DNA from: Nocardiopsis sp. TSRI0078
Lineage (GTDB): Bacteria > Actinomycetota > Actinomycetes > Streptosporangiales > Streptosporangiaceae
Direction of reading: 5' to 3'
Assembly: GCF_001905145.1 (NCBI RefSeq)
Contig: NZ_LWLB01000036.1
Location: forward strand, 1 to 64,000
DNA length: 64,000 bases
The notes under the pieces were generated by a model. The model had not been told where the DNA came from and searched no databases. It worked only from the letters and a program-made list of their open reading frames with translations. Made by a program: the position numbers and the translations under genes. Positions 26,932 to 35,095 of this stretch are shown piece after piece; positions within the stretch are counted from its first letter, which is position 1, and each line of letters opens with the position of its first letter.

Positions 26932-28734
26932 TCACCGCGAACGGACCTCGTGGTCGCCGCGCAGGATCCGGTCGACCAGGTCCTCGCGGAGCGTCCCGTA
27001 TCCGGTGGCCGCCCACACGCTCTCCTCCGCGGGCACCTCGTAGTAGGGGACCTCACGGCCGCGGTGGCGCGCGGGCAGGACGGTGGGGCGCCGCCGGTCC
27101 CGGACGGCCCTGGCGCACGGGGCGCACAGCGGCACCGTGACGTCACCGCGTCCGCCGAACTCGCGCCACCGCGTCATCCTGGTGTCGGTGCCGTGGAGCG
27201 GGTTCGCGTAGCAGTGCGAGCGCACGGGCGTGGAGCGCCGGCGGCCGGCCGGGCGGGTGGCCCGGGCCATGTGGTCCTCGGCCGTGTCCAGCAGCACCAG
27301 CACCCCGGCGATGTCGGCCAGCGTCCCCTCGGCGGGGAGCTCGTCGTAGACCCGGCGGGCCGCCGCGTGCGCGTCGAGCGCCTGGTGGAGCGCCTCGGTC
27401 GCGGTGGGGTCGTCGGCGACCGGTACGGCACGGCTCACCCGTTCGCCGACCTCCACCAGCTCCCTGCCGGCCCGGGCGGCCAGTTCGTCCCTGCGGGCCT
27501 GGTTCGCGTTGTCGAAGGCGGCGTGCTGGGGCAGCGACGGGACCCCGCGGGGCCTGCGCCAGCGGAACAGGCCCACGCCCAGCCCGAGCAGGGCGAGTCC
27601 GGCCAGGATCCAGGGCAGCACCGTGAACAGCACGTACGTGCCCGGGCCGAGTGAGTGGTACCAGTCGAGCACCCCCGGGTCGCGCTGTTCGTCGGCGGCC
27701 GTGTAGATCCCCTCGGGGTCGTCGGACAGCGCGACGTCCACCGCCCTCTCCACGCGCTCCGCGACCGGAGCGTCGTAGCCCATCTCGATGGAGACCGTCT
27801 GGGAGCCGTAGAAGGCGCGGCTCACCTGGGTCGCGCTCCCCGTGGAGAAGTCGTGCCCGGACAGCCTCTCCCCGTCCAGGACCAGGTAGTGTCCCTCGCC
27901 GCCGATCCTGTCGTGCACGGCCGCCGCCATGAGGTCCGCCTGGCCGTTCCAGTCCCCGCCCTCGATCAGCGGGACGGCCAGCACACGCAGCGGCACGCCG
28001 GAGTCGGTGATCCGCTGCCCCATCTCCTGGGCGGGCTCCTCGGGGAAGGCACTCGCGTAGGAGGGGTCGACGTGGACCGGCGCCTCCTCGAGTTCGGCGA
28101 CGACCCGTTCCGTCGCACTCGTCTGCTCCTGGACCGTGTCGGCCCGGCTCACCGCCGGCGCGGCGGGCAGGAGGGCGAGGGCCGAAAGCGCCGCCACCAC
28201 GGCCGGCCAGGAGCGGACGGATCGGTGCTCAGCGAACATGGGACTCCCCATCAGGTCTTCGGCTTCGAGTCGGCCCCTGGCCCCGTATGCGGTCACGACC
28301 CACCGCCGGGCCAGTTCCATGTGCGGTCGGCGTCCGCCCGAGGGGACGGCGACCCTGAGTGTGCGGCGCTCGCGCATCCGGTCCGACAGCAGGGAGCAGG
28401 AGGCGCACACGGGCTGCCGGTGACGGGGACCGTGCAGGGCCGACGGGCCGTGCAGGGGATTGACCATACAGACCGGGACATCGGCCCCGGCCGCGGTGTC
28501 GGGGTCGGAGTCGAGCCGACGCACCGCGCGGTCCGCCAACACCACGACCCCGACCAGGTCGAGTTCGTCCGGTTCCCCGCTCAGGACGGCCATGGCCGCG
28601 TCGGTCTCGCGCAGGGCCCCGTCCAGGCCGACGCGATCGTCCGGAGCCTTCTGGACCGCCTTGGCCGCACGGCGAACCGCCCGGTCGGCACGCGGCCGCA
28701 GGAAGTGTCCGGGAACGGTGTTCATACGCGTCAC
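26932..28734 (-). CDS. Compound membrane protein: zinc-ribbon domain, then TM, ectodomain, TM and second zinc-ribbon domain
   Basis: 600 residues from the GTG at 28734 (an ATG lies 3 codons in). Parts in order: cytoplasmic domain 1 (1-160) with CMVNPLHGP and CASC; a signal-peptide-like span (173-195, WPAVVAALSALALLPAAPAV); an ectodomain (205-365) with PVHVDPSYASAFPEEP and VPLRVLAVPLIEGGDW; a membrane span (about 375-403); and cytoplasmic domain 2 (410-600) with CYANPLHGT and CAPC. Domains 1 and 2 are clearly related. At the point where domain 1 would be expected to end, an ATG at 28239 preceded by GGGGAG could begin a separate 435-residue signal-peptide protein, so this may be two genes joined by loss of a stop. 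I know relatives of the ectodomain-TM-ribbon design in Streptomyces but have no family name or function. Confidence 0.65.
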   Translation of the reverse strand: MTRMNTVPGHFLRPRADRAVRRAAKAVQKAPDDRVGLDGALRETDAAMAVLSGEPDELDLVGVVVLADRAVRRLDSDPDTAAGADVPVCMVNPLHGPSALHGPRHRQPVCASCSLLSDRMRERRTLRVAVPSGGRRPHMELARRWVVTAYGARGRLEAEDLMGSPMFAEHRSVRSWPAVVAALSALALLPAAPAVSRADTVQEQTSATERVVAELEEAPVHVDPSYASAFPEEPAQEMGQRITDSGVPLRVLAVPLIEGGDWNGQADLMAAAVHDRIGGEGHYLVLDGERLSGHDFSTGSATQVSRAFYGSQTVSIEMGYDAPVAERVERAVDVALSDDPEGIYTAADEQRDPGVLDWYHSLGPGTYVLFTVLPWILAGLALLGLGVGLFRWRRPRGVPSLPQHAAFDNANQARRDELAARAGRELVEVGERVSRAVPVADDPTATEALHQALDAHAAARRVYDELPAEGTLADIAGVLVLLDTAEDHMARATRPAGRRRSTPVRSHCYANPLHGTDTRMTRWREFGGRGDVTVPLCAPCARAVRDRRRPTVLPARHRGREVPYYEVPAEESVWAATGYGTLREDLVDRILRGDHEVRSR

Positions 28735-28749
28735 CGCGCCGAGCCCGGC

Positions 28750-29607
28750 CTACACCAGCCCGAGGACCACCAGGCCGAAGACGGGGCCGACCGCGAACAG
28801 CGCCTTGCCGAAGTCCCCGGAGACGAACTGGGACCACCGCGAGGGCTCGGGGGCCGGGTCGGCGCCGAAGTCGATCCCGCTCGGTACCTGTGGCTCCCCC
28901 TCCGGATCGGCCACCAACTTCTCCAGCTCGTCCAGCACCTGGTCCAGGGCCTGTGCGGCCGTGCGGTCGAACCGGGTTCCGGTCACGCCCGTCAGGGGGT
29001 ACAGTCCGGCGTCCTCGGGGAAGGCCACTCCGAACAGGGCCGCCTGCACCTCGGGATCGGTTCCGGCCGCGCTGTCCACGACGACGAAGACGCCCTCCTC
29101 GTCCATGACGTGGTGGAGTGCGTGCGCGAAGACCTCGGGATCGCCGCCGGACTCGTCGGACCGGCTCATGGGAAGCACCGCGGTGTAGACCGGCGGCTCG
29201 GCACCGGCCACGCGTTCGGCGATCCCGGACAGCGCCTTCGCGCTCTCCCCCGCCAGGGGGTCCACGTACAGGGGCTCGTCCCGCAGCTGCGCGGCGACCC
29301 GCTCGACCCGGACCGTGGAGGCGACGGAGGGCGGGGACGGTCCCACCTGCCGCTCCTCCCGGGGCAGGGTCGCGGTGTTGAGGTGGACCAGGGACGCGGC
29401 CACGGTGGCGGTCCCCGCGACGAGGACCAGGGTCGTGCCCACCATCAGGGCCCGGTCCCCGGGCGGCCTTCCGGTGAGCCCCACCGCGGTGGCCCGATGG
29501 CGCCTGCCGGAGCGGACCAGGGTGAGGAGCAGCCACACCGTCACCGTCAGACCGGCGGCGGCCGCGGTGGTCTCACCCAGTACGGCCGGACCGTTGCTGG
29601 TCTTCAG
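28750..29607 (-). CDS. Membrane protein related to its neighbours; probable frameshifted continuation of the gene at 29604-29939
   Basis: Open frame with no good start of its own. It begins where the 111-residue upstream gene stops, in another frame, and encodes: a span (near 29580-29520, GLTVTVWLLLTLV), a basic loop (RSGRRHRA), a second span starting with the ATG at 29445 (MVGTTLVLVAGTATVAASL), an ectodomain (EPLYVDPLAGESAKALSGIA) and a final span (ALFAVGPVFGLVVLGLV). The charge pattern fits the loop being cytoplasmic, so joined to the upstream piece it would be one protein of about 395 residues with two ectodomains. If separate, starts could be GTG 29544 or ATG 29445. Its TAG stop (28750-28752) is in the same frame as the next gene (28734), whose zinc-ribbon domain is what normally follows the last span. 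Confidence 0.55.
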   Translation of the reverse strand: MKTSNGPAVLGETTAAAAGLTVTVWLLLTLVRSGRRHRATAVGLTGRPPGDRALMVGTTLVLVAGTATVAASLVHLNTATLPREERQVGPSPPSVASTVRVERVAAQLRDEPLYVDPLAGESAKALSGIAERVAGAEPPVYTAVLPMSRSDESGGDPEVFAHALHHVMDEEGVFVVVDSAAGTDPEVQAALFGVAFPEDAGLYPLTGVTGTRFDRTAAQALDQVLDELEKLVADPEGEPQVPSGIDFGADPAPEPSRWSQFVSGDFGKALFAVGPVFGLVVLGLV

Positions 29608-29939
29608 CCCCAGGTCGCGTCCTCCGGGACGGCGGTGGCCACGACGTGGTACGACACGTCCAGTCGGCCGAACGAATCGCTCAGGCTCCGCTCCAGCTCC
29701 GCCAGGTGGTACTCGTCCGCGAGCGAGTCGTGGACGAGGACCGCCTCGCCTGCGGGCCGCTGCTCCAGGAGCCCGGCGAAGTACTCGGCGTCGCTCACCT
29801 CGCCCCCGGAGGGGTCCTCGGGACCGGCGTGGGCGGGGGAGGCGGAGAGCACCGCGAGAAGGGCCAGGAGCGGCACCGCCAGGAACGTCAGCGCGCGGCG
29901 GGCCGCGCGGTCGCGGGGAACGGGGGAGGCTCCCCACAA
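29604..29939 (-). CDS. Short exported protein; likely N-terminal part of a frameshifted gene
   Basis: 111 residues. Signal peptide (about 1-38, LTFLAVPLLALLAVLSASPAHA), then a short ectodomain segment with AVLVHDSLADEYHLAELERS and YHVVATAVPE, a shortened version of the PVHVDPSYA...RVLAVPLIEG pattern of the neighbouring gene. It ends abruptly at ATWG-stop. The stop follows a run of four G; one extra G would continue the frame into a membrane span and the rest of the neighbouring gene. No standalone function can be proposed. Confidence 0.55.
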   Translation of the reverse strand: MWGASPVPRDRAARRALTFLAVPLLALLAVLSASPAHAGPEDPSGGEVSDAEYFAGLLEQRPAGEAVLVHDSLADEYHLAELERSLSDSFGRLDVSYHVVATAVPEDATWG

Positions 29940-30026
29940 TCTACTTCAGCCCTTCTCCCGGCTGACCTGCGGGTGTGCCGTTCCCGTGGGCTTCGCGCGG
30001 GTGGTCGGGGCCGGAGCAGCCGCCAT

Positions 30027-30158
30027 GGGAGGGGGCCGACCGGCGACGCCGTTCGGCCCTCCCGGGTGCGTCGTCACAGGCACTGGCCGATGCCGGGCAC
30101 CGTGTCGATGCTCCGCCCGGAGTCCGCGTCCTTCCTGCCCGTGACCTGGGCTCGAATG
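30027..30158. repeat. Diverged second copy of the mpa 3' end and terminator (direct repeat, left copy)
   Basis: Aligns with 34945-35095. It includes an uninterrupted 34-bp identity (30095-30128 with 35025-35058). Read on the minus strand it still spells [18 protein letters not shown] and a stop, against [18 protein letters not shown] in the real Mpa. The hairpin beyond the stop is also duplicated, with a changed but still paired loop region. No upstream part of mpa is present, so this piece is not a gene. Confidence 0.85.
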
Positions 30159-30429
30159 CAAACGAGGCAGTCAGTACGAGCAGATCGCCCATCTCAACAG
30201 ACGGCGAGAGGTCCCCTTGCCGCCACGCACCAAGCGCATCTGTTCGTAACCGCTCTTGTCTGTCGTCTTGTTCGACCGACCTGGCCTCCGTAACCGCCCG
30301 CGCAGCCGAGGCGGTCCCTTCGCCGAGGCCGCCGCTGCCCCACCCGTGGCCAAAGGGAACCCGCAGGGCTACAGCCGCTCGCTGTCTCCGCATGGGGTTA
30401 ATGTCGACCGTCGGGGCTGTAATACCCGT

Positions 30430-30986
30430 GCCGATCTGATCCCTCTGCGCCACGACCTGCCGCACGCGGCCCTGGGTCTGCTGTACGGGGTGGACCGCTC
30501 CACTCCTCACACGGGCTGTCGGTCGGATCCGCGCTCTGTTGGCCGAACGCGGATGTGCGGTTCCCGGTCGGCCAGGGCTTCGTCTGCGCACCTTGGAGGA
30601 CGCCTTTCGCCTACGCCCAGGACGAGGATGTGGAGCTGCGGTTGGACGCCACCGAGGTCCGTACCGGAGGCATCGACTCCTGCTCCCGGTATTTCCCGCA
30701 GGCAGAGGTGCTGCTGGACAACGGTTGCCTCGGCCTGCGGCGCGACCGCCCCGACCGGTTCCGCACCCCACCGCGTGAACCGAACAAGAGCGCACTACCG
30801 GATGTCCATGAGCGGTGGGAATACCACCGTCACGCGCACTCCTCAAACCGCGTCACCGTCGAACACGCCCTGGCCGACCGCAAGCGCTGGAGGCAACTGA
30901 CCCGGTGGACCCACCGACGCGAGAACCTTCCGGCCGCCTATCGGTCCATCGCCGGATCGGCCTCCGACCGCACCGCGAACATCTGA
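30430..30986 (+). pseudogene. Decayed IS transposase (DDE_Tnp_4 / IS5-type)
   Basis: The protein is recognisable only by hopping between three frames: LRHDLPHAALGLLYGVDRST (HTH part, about 30441-30505), then after one extra C VGRIRALLAERGCAVPG and LRTLEDAF (to about 30605), then after one extra T AYAQDEDVELRLDATEVR and, from 30670 on, PQAEVLLDNGCLGLRRD, SSNRVTVEHALADRKRWRQL and RREN. The first catalytic Asp (LDATEVR) and the final Glu (VTVEHALA) remain, but about 45-50 codons between EVR and GGID, which should hold the second Asp, are missing. It cannot be active. Terminal inverted repeats were not found. Confidence 0.8.
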
Positions 30987-31080
30987 GACGCAAGGCAGAC
31001 GGGGCCATCACGCCTCACCCGCTATCACGCACCAACTCGTTAGAGCTCAGTTCCGTAGGCCGGTGGTCGGCTGTCGAGTC

Positions 31081-32889
31081 CTAGGCTGCCGCCCCGTCGG
31101 CCAACCGCACCACCAGCAGGACGACGTCGTCGTCGTGCGCGTCCCCGGCGACCTCGTCGGCGATCGCTCCCAGCAGAGCGGGCAGCGGCTCTCGGGTTCC
31201 AGCCGCGAGCATGCACGCGGTGTGGAAGACGGCCGCGTCCAGGTCCTGGCCCCGGCGCTCGACCAGCCCGTCGGTGAACAGCAACAGCGTGCTGCCCGGC
31301 TCCAGCAGCCGCTGATGGTCGGTGCGCGGCCAGTCCGGGACGTCGGGGTGGATGAGCAGGTCGTGCTCGGTCAGCTGCTCGGCGCTCCCTGCTTCCTTGG
31401 CGATCAGGGGCACCATGTGGCCAGCGTTGGTCCAGCTCAACAGCCAGCCCTCCGGCCGTGGGCGCAGGTGGGCGTGCAGCACCGTGCCGCTGGCGTCGAC
31501 GTCCAGTTCCCGGTTGGCACGCTCGAAAGCCGCGATCACCCGCGCGGGTCCGTGCCCGGAGTAGTCCATATCGGCTTGGCGCAGCATACTGCGCACCTGT
31601 CCCATGAGTGTGGCCGCGTGGATGTCGTGGCCGGTGATGTCACCGACGGTGAGCGCCACCGCCCCGTTGCCGCCTTCGTCGGGCAGGGGGTAGGCGTCGT
31701 ACCAGTCACCGCCCACCATGTCCTCCTGGGCCGCGGGGCGATAGAGCGCGGCGATCTCCAGGCCGGGAATGTGAGGGAGGTCGGTGAGCATGGCCTGCTG
31801 CATCGCCTGGGCGGTCTGTACGCGACGGTCCACGAACACCGCCCGCTCCACCGCGCGGGCGGTGTAGCCGGCCAAGGAGCGCAGCATCGCGCGCTCCACG
31901 AGGTCGGTCTCGTGGGCGCTGTCCCACCCCAGTACGAGCGCACCCAGGGGCACGCGCGTGCCGGGCAGCGGAACACACACCGCGCTGGACAGCCCCAGGA
32001 GGGAGAACGCGGCCCGCGCCTGCGGGCTGTAGCCCTGCAGCGCGTCGGTGTCGGGCACTTCCACGAGGGTGTCGGTGCGCACCGCCTGTGCCGTGGGCCA
32101 GGCGCTACTTAGTTCGTACTCCTCGTAGGCCATGTCCATGCTGGAGGGGTACTCGGTGTCGATGACGCGGCGCATCCGCTCGCCCTCGACCAGGACCAGC
32201 CCCACGTAGGCGGGTTCGAGGTCGCTGGTGAGCAGGTCCTTGACAGTGCGCCGCACCTGGGCCAGACCGGTGGTGTCGGCGAGGTCGTCGGCGGCGCGCA
32301 GCAACAGCTGGGAGCGCTCGAAGGCGCGCTGAGCCCGGCCGCGGACCTTGTGGGCGGTGTGCGTGAGGATGCGCAGGCGCAGCTCCCCGCGACAGGCCAG
32401 GGCCAGGTCGCACAGTGCCTGGCGGTCCCGGTCGCTCCAGGCGCGCGGCGCGGTGTCGATCGCGCTCAGGACGCCCAGTACGTTGCCCCGATCGTCGGTC
32501 AGCGGCACCCCCGCATAGGCCGCCATCCCCAGGCCGTCGATGGCACTGGAGGCGTGGGCGAGGGAAAAGGGCCGCACGTCGTCGCACACGATCGGCTCAG
32601 CGGAGACCGCCAGGCGGTGGCACAGCGCGTGTGACAGCGGGCTCTGACGGGAGAAGGCCCACGGTCCCTCCAGACCCACCATACCGGGGAAGAGCAGGCG
32701 GCCCTCCCCCAGCAGCGCGACCAACGCCACCGGGGCCCCGAGCAGGTGCGCGGCCAGACGCGCGAAGCGCTCCATGCCCTCGTCCGACTCCGCGCCCAGC
32801 CCGGTGCGCTCCAGCGCGTGCAGGCGTTCCGAGGTCGCCAGCGAAGCTTCCCTACCGGAGATTCCGTCCTCGTCCAACCGTTCCACCAT
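31081..32889 (-). CDS. GAF-domain PP2C (SpoIIE/RsbU-type) serine phosphatase
   Basis: 602 residues from the ATG at 32889; a TTG 24 codons upstream is possible and neither start has a clear ribosome-binding site. Two GAF-like sensor domains (about 25-185, with ALVALLGEGRLLFPG and VCDDVRPFSLAH; and 210-370, with VCVPLPGTRVPLGALVLGW) precede a PP2C-type domain (about 390-600; MVGGDWYDAYPLPDEGG, ALTVGDITGHDIHAA, LLLFTDGLVERRG, DDDVVLLVVR), whose Asp residues bind the metals. Proteins of this kind dephosphorylate anti-sigma-factor antagonists in stress-sigma partner switching. It lies next to a SigB/SigF-type sigma gene on the same strand, which makes such a role likely. No antagonist or anti-sigma gene is in between. 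Confidence 0.88.
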   Translation of the reverse strand: MVERLDEDGISGREASLATSERLHALERTGLGAESDEGMERFARLAAHLLGAPVALVALLGEGRLLFPGMVGLEGPWAFSRQSPLSHALCHRLAVSAEPIVCDDVRPFSLAHASSAIDGLGMAAYAGVPLTDDRGNVLGVLSAIDTAPRAWSDRDRQALCDLALACRGELRLRILTHTAHKVRGRAQRAFERSQLLLRAADDLADTTGLAQVRRTVKDLLTSDLEPAYVGLVLVEGERMRRVIDTEYPSSMDMAYEEYELSSAWPTAQAVRTDTLVEVPDTDALQGYSPQARAAFSLLGLSSAVCVPLPGTRVPLGALVLGWDSAHETDLVERAMLRSLAGYTARAVERAVFVDRRVQTAQAMQQAMLTDLPHIPGLEIAALYRPAAQEDMVGGDWYDAYPLPDEGGNGAVALTVGDITGHDIHAATLMGQVRSMLRQADMDYSGHGPARVIAAFERANRELDVDASGTVLHAHLRPRPEGWLLSWTNAGHMVPLIAKEAGSAEQLTEHDLLIHPDVPDWPRTDHQRLLEPGSTLLLFTDGLVERRGQDLDAAVFHTACMLAAGTREPLPALLGAIADEVAGDAHDDDVVLLVVRLADGAAA

Positions 32890-33115
32890 CCACGCTGACC
32901 ACCCACGGCGGGCCTCCCGCACACGCGCCAAGGATATGGACGACCGGCCGCGTGGCGGCAACGGAGATGACTGAGCAGCATTCGATCACCGGACGGCATG
33001 CACAAAGGGATGGTGGCCCACGGCCACCGCCGCTGACCGCAACGCCCTAAGGGGCACTTGGAGGTCTCCCACCTGAGGACGGCCCCCGTGGCGTCCTCAG
33101 GAAACGCCGTGCACC

Positions 33116-33979
33116 TCACCTGTGAGCGGGCGTTGCCTGACCCATCTCCTCGCGCAACTGCTCCAGGACGCCGTTGAGGAGTCGGGACACGTGCATCTGG
33201 GAGTAGCCGAGGCGGTTGGCGATCTCGGACTGGGTGTGGTCGCCGAAGAAGCGCAGCTTGAGGATTTCTCGCTCGCGCGCGGGCAGGCGGGTCAGGGCGG
33301 GCTTGAGCGACTCGCGCTGAACCACCAGTTCCAGCTCCCCGTCCTCGCTGCCCAGGTGGTCTTCCAGCCGAGAACCATCCTCACCGTCGGCACCGGAGGC
33401 GTCCGGGGCGTCCAGTGACAGGGAGCGGTAGAGCTCCGAGACCTGGATGAGCTCACTGACCTCGGGCTCGGACAGTCCCATCTCTTCCGCGAGCTCGCGG
33501 ATACTGGGCGTGCGCGCGTGGGCCTGTTGGAAATCACCGATCACGCGTCGTAGGTTCGTCCGGTTCTCTTGGTGGCGCCGGGGTACGCGCACGGCCCAGG
33601 TGTGGTCGCGGAAGTGGCGTTTGATCTCGCCGGTGACCGTGGGCAGCAGGTAGGAGATGAAGGGCTTGCCGCGGCCGGGGTCGTAGCCGTGGATGGCCTT
33701 GATCAGGCCGACCATGGCGCTCTGCTTCAGATCGTCCAGCGGTTCACCACGGCCGCCGTAGCGGCGCGCAACCTTGTTGACCAGCGGCTGGTAGAGGAGA
33801 ACGACCCGTTCACGCAGTCTGGCCGCCTGGGGGTCCCCGTCCTCCAGGCGGCCGAGCGCGGACAGGAGCTCCTCGGCCGAGGAGCCCTCATTCAGGACCG
33901 GTCTGCGTGGTCTGGGGATGACGGGTGTGTGATCAGATGCCTGATGTGACGCGTGGGAAACGGTAGTAGACAAGAGCAA
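33116..33979 (-). CDS. SigB/SigF-subfamily RNA polymerase sigma factor
   Basis: 287 residues. The start is probably a TTG at 33979; the first 30 residues are poorly conserved, so the exact start is uncertain. Region 2 (about 65-130; YQPLVNKVARRYGGRGEPLD, DLKQSAMVGLIKAIHGYDPG) contains the core-binding and -10 recognition helices, region 3 follows (about 150-185), and region 4 (235-280; LPAREREILKLRFFGDHTQ, SEIANRLGYSQMHVSRLL) is the -35-binding HTH. This subfamily directs general-stress and differentiation genes and is controlled by anti-sigma kinases. It lies 227 bp upstream of the PP2C-type phosphatase on the same strand. Confidence 0.92.
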   Translation of the reverse strand: MLLSTTVSHASHQASDHTPVIPRPRRPVLNEGSSAEELLSALGRLEDGDPQAARLRERVVLLYQPLVNKVARRYGGRGEPLDDLKQSAMVGLIKAIHGYDPGRGKPFISYLLPTVTGEIKRHFRDHTWAVRVPRRHQENRTNLRRVIGDFQQAHARTPSIRELAEEMGLSEPEVSELIQVSELYRSLSLDAPDASGADGEDGSRLEDHLGSEDGELELVVQRESLKPALTRLPAREREILKLRFFGDHTQSEIANRLGYSQMHVSRLLNGVLEQLREEMGQATPAHR

Positions 33980-34944
33980 CCCCCGATGTCATGTCCTGCT
34001 TGGTACCTGATGTCTGCCTGGACGGCAGTGAGCCGACGGCACGGTCGCGCTGTCGGTCGCGTAGGAGACTGTGGTCCGGTGGGGGGTGATCGTGGTGCAG
34101 GGAGTACATTCCCTCAGAAATGACTTCAAAAGCCCCGGGGAGAAATTTTTGTTGCCACACGGCAAGCACCAGCCCAATGCGCACCCATGGCCACCAAAGA
34201 AGAGCATACGAAAAACCGCTGCACCTCATGGACCGCTTCTGTGCTCCCACGAGGCACAGCGACCGGTTTTTCCTGCTCAACGACACCACACGCAGACAAG
34301 GCGCCTCCAGCCACCATGCACCGAACGAAACTTCCTGGTTAATTTTTATTTGAACCGAACGCGCGCTTCAACAGCTTGGCCAGTGAATATAAATTCTGGC
34401 TAAGAAGCAAGGAGAGAGCCGTACCGCCTTGGGGGATCAGGCTCTCTGACCGCGGGCCAGACCTCATGATGAGCTGCCCGAGCCAACGGTCATGGTTCAC
34501 GCCAGAGCCTGTCCACCTCCCCTTGGCCGTGGACAAGCGCTGCACGGGCAGGGGCGGAAGCCGTGTCAGACCAGCGCGGCCCCGGCGTTTGGAGGGCCTC
34601 TCGTGGCGTGGGCGGACGGGCCCGCCCACGCCATACCTCCAGGCACCCTGCGGCTTTGGGTCTGGCGGTTCTTCGAGGGCTTCTCGACCCGCTTCGGACC
34701 CTGGGCAGCCATGGGCCGGTGGTAGTTTGCTGCCCGACCGGTCGCGATCCCGGGTCCGTCCACGCGGCACACATCCGCCCAGGCGTCCATCGGGATAGCT
34801 TCCGCCCCTGTTCGCGATCCCGTACCAACTCTCGGTCGTCACCCTTGGTGATCACCCAGCGGTCGACGGAGGCTCCACCCGAGCCGCCCGGCCCCGGAGA
34901 AGTGCTGACATCCTGCTGACACGGGATCCGGAAACAGCCGGCAC
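33980..34944. other. Gene-poor, partly AT-rich stretch behind the sigma gene
   Basis: No gene could be supported. About 34090-34400 is clearly AT-richer than the rest of the window (for example GAAATTTTTGTTG near 34141 and AATTTTTATTTG near 34340), which suggests foreign or decayed DNA and could include the sigma gene promoter. A perfect 12-bp hairpin (34604-34615 with 34622-34633) lies further on. The open frames here have no convincing composition or start. Confidence 0.5.
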
Positions 34945-35095
34945 GGGAAGGGGCCGACCGGAAAGTCCGGTCGGCCCCCCACAGGTGCTCTCAGGATGCG
35001 TTTCTACAGGTACTGGCCGGTGTTGGGCACCGTGTCGATGCTCCGCCCGGAGTCCGCGCCCTTCTTGCCGGTCACCAGGGTCCGGATGTAGACGA
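34945..35095. repeat. mpa 3' end and terminator (direct repeat, right copy)
   Basis: Functional counterpart of the repeat at 30027-30158. The two copies are in the same orientation and about 4.9 kb apart, flanking the transposase remnant, phosphatase and sigma factor. Confidence 0.85.
34950..34978 (-). terminator. mpa: Hairpin terminator of mpa
   Basis: Perfect 13-bp stem (34950-34962 with 34966-34978) and 3-nt loop, 26 bp past the mpa stop. Confidence 0.75.

Noticed and set aside
30027-30158. A second mpa gene or a separate small gene
   Set aside because: Only the last few codons and the terminator are present; there is no ATPase domain upstream.
33980-34944. Several open frames of 100-170 codons behind the sigma gene
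   Set aside because: No ribosome-binding site, no codon bias and no recognisable motif; the compositions are shadow-like.
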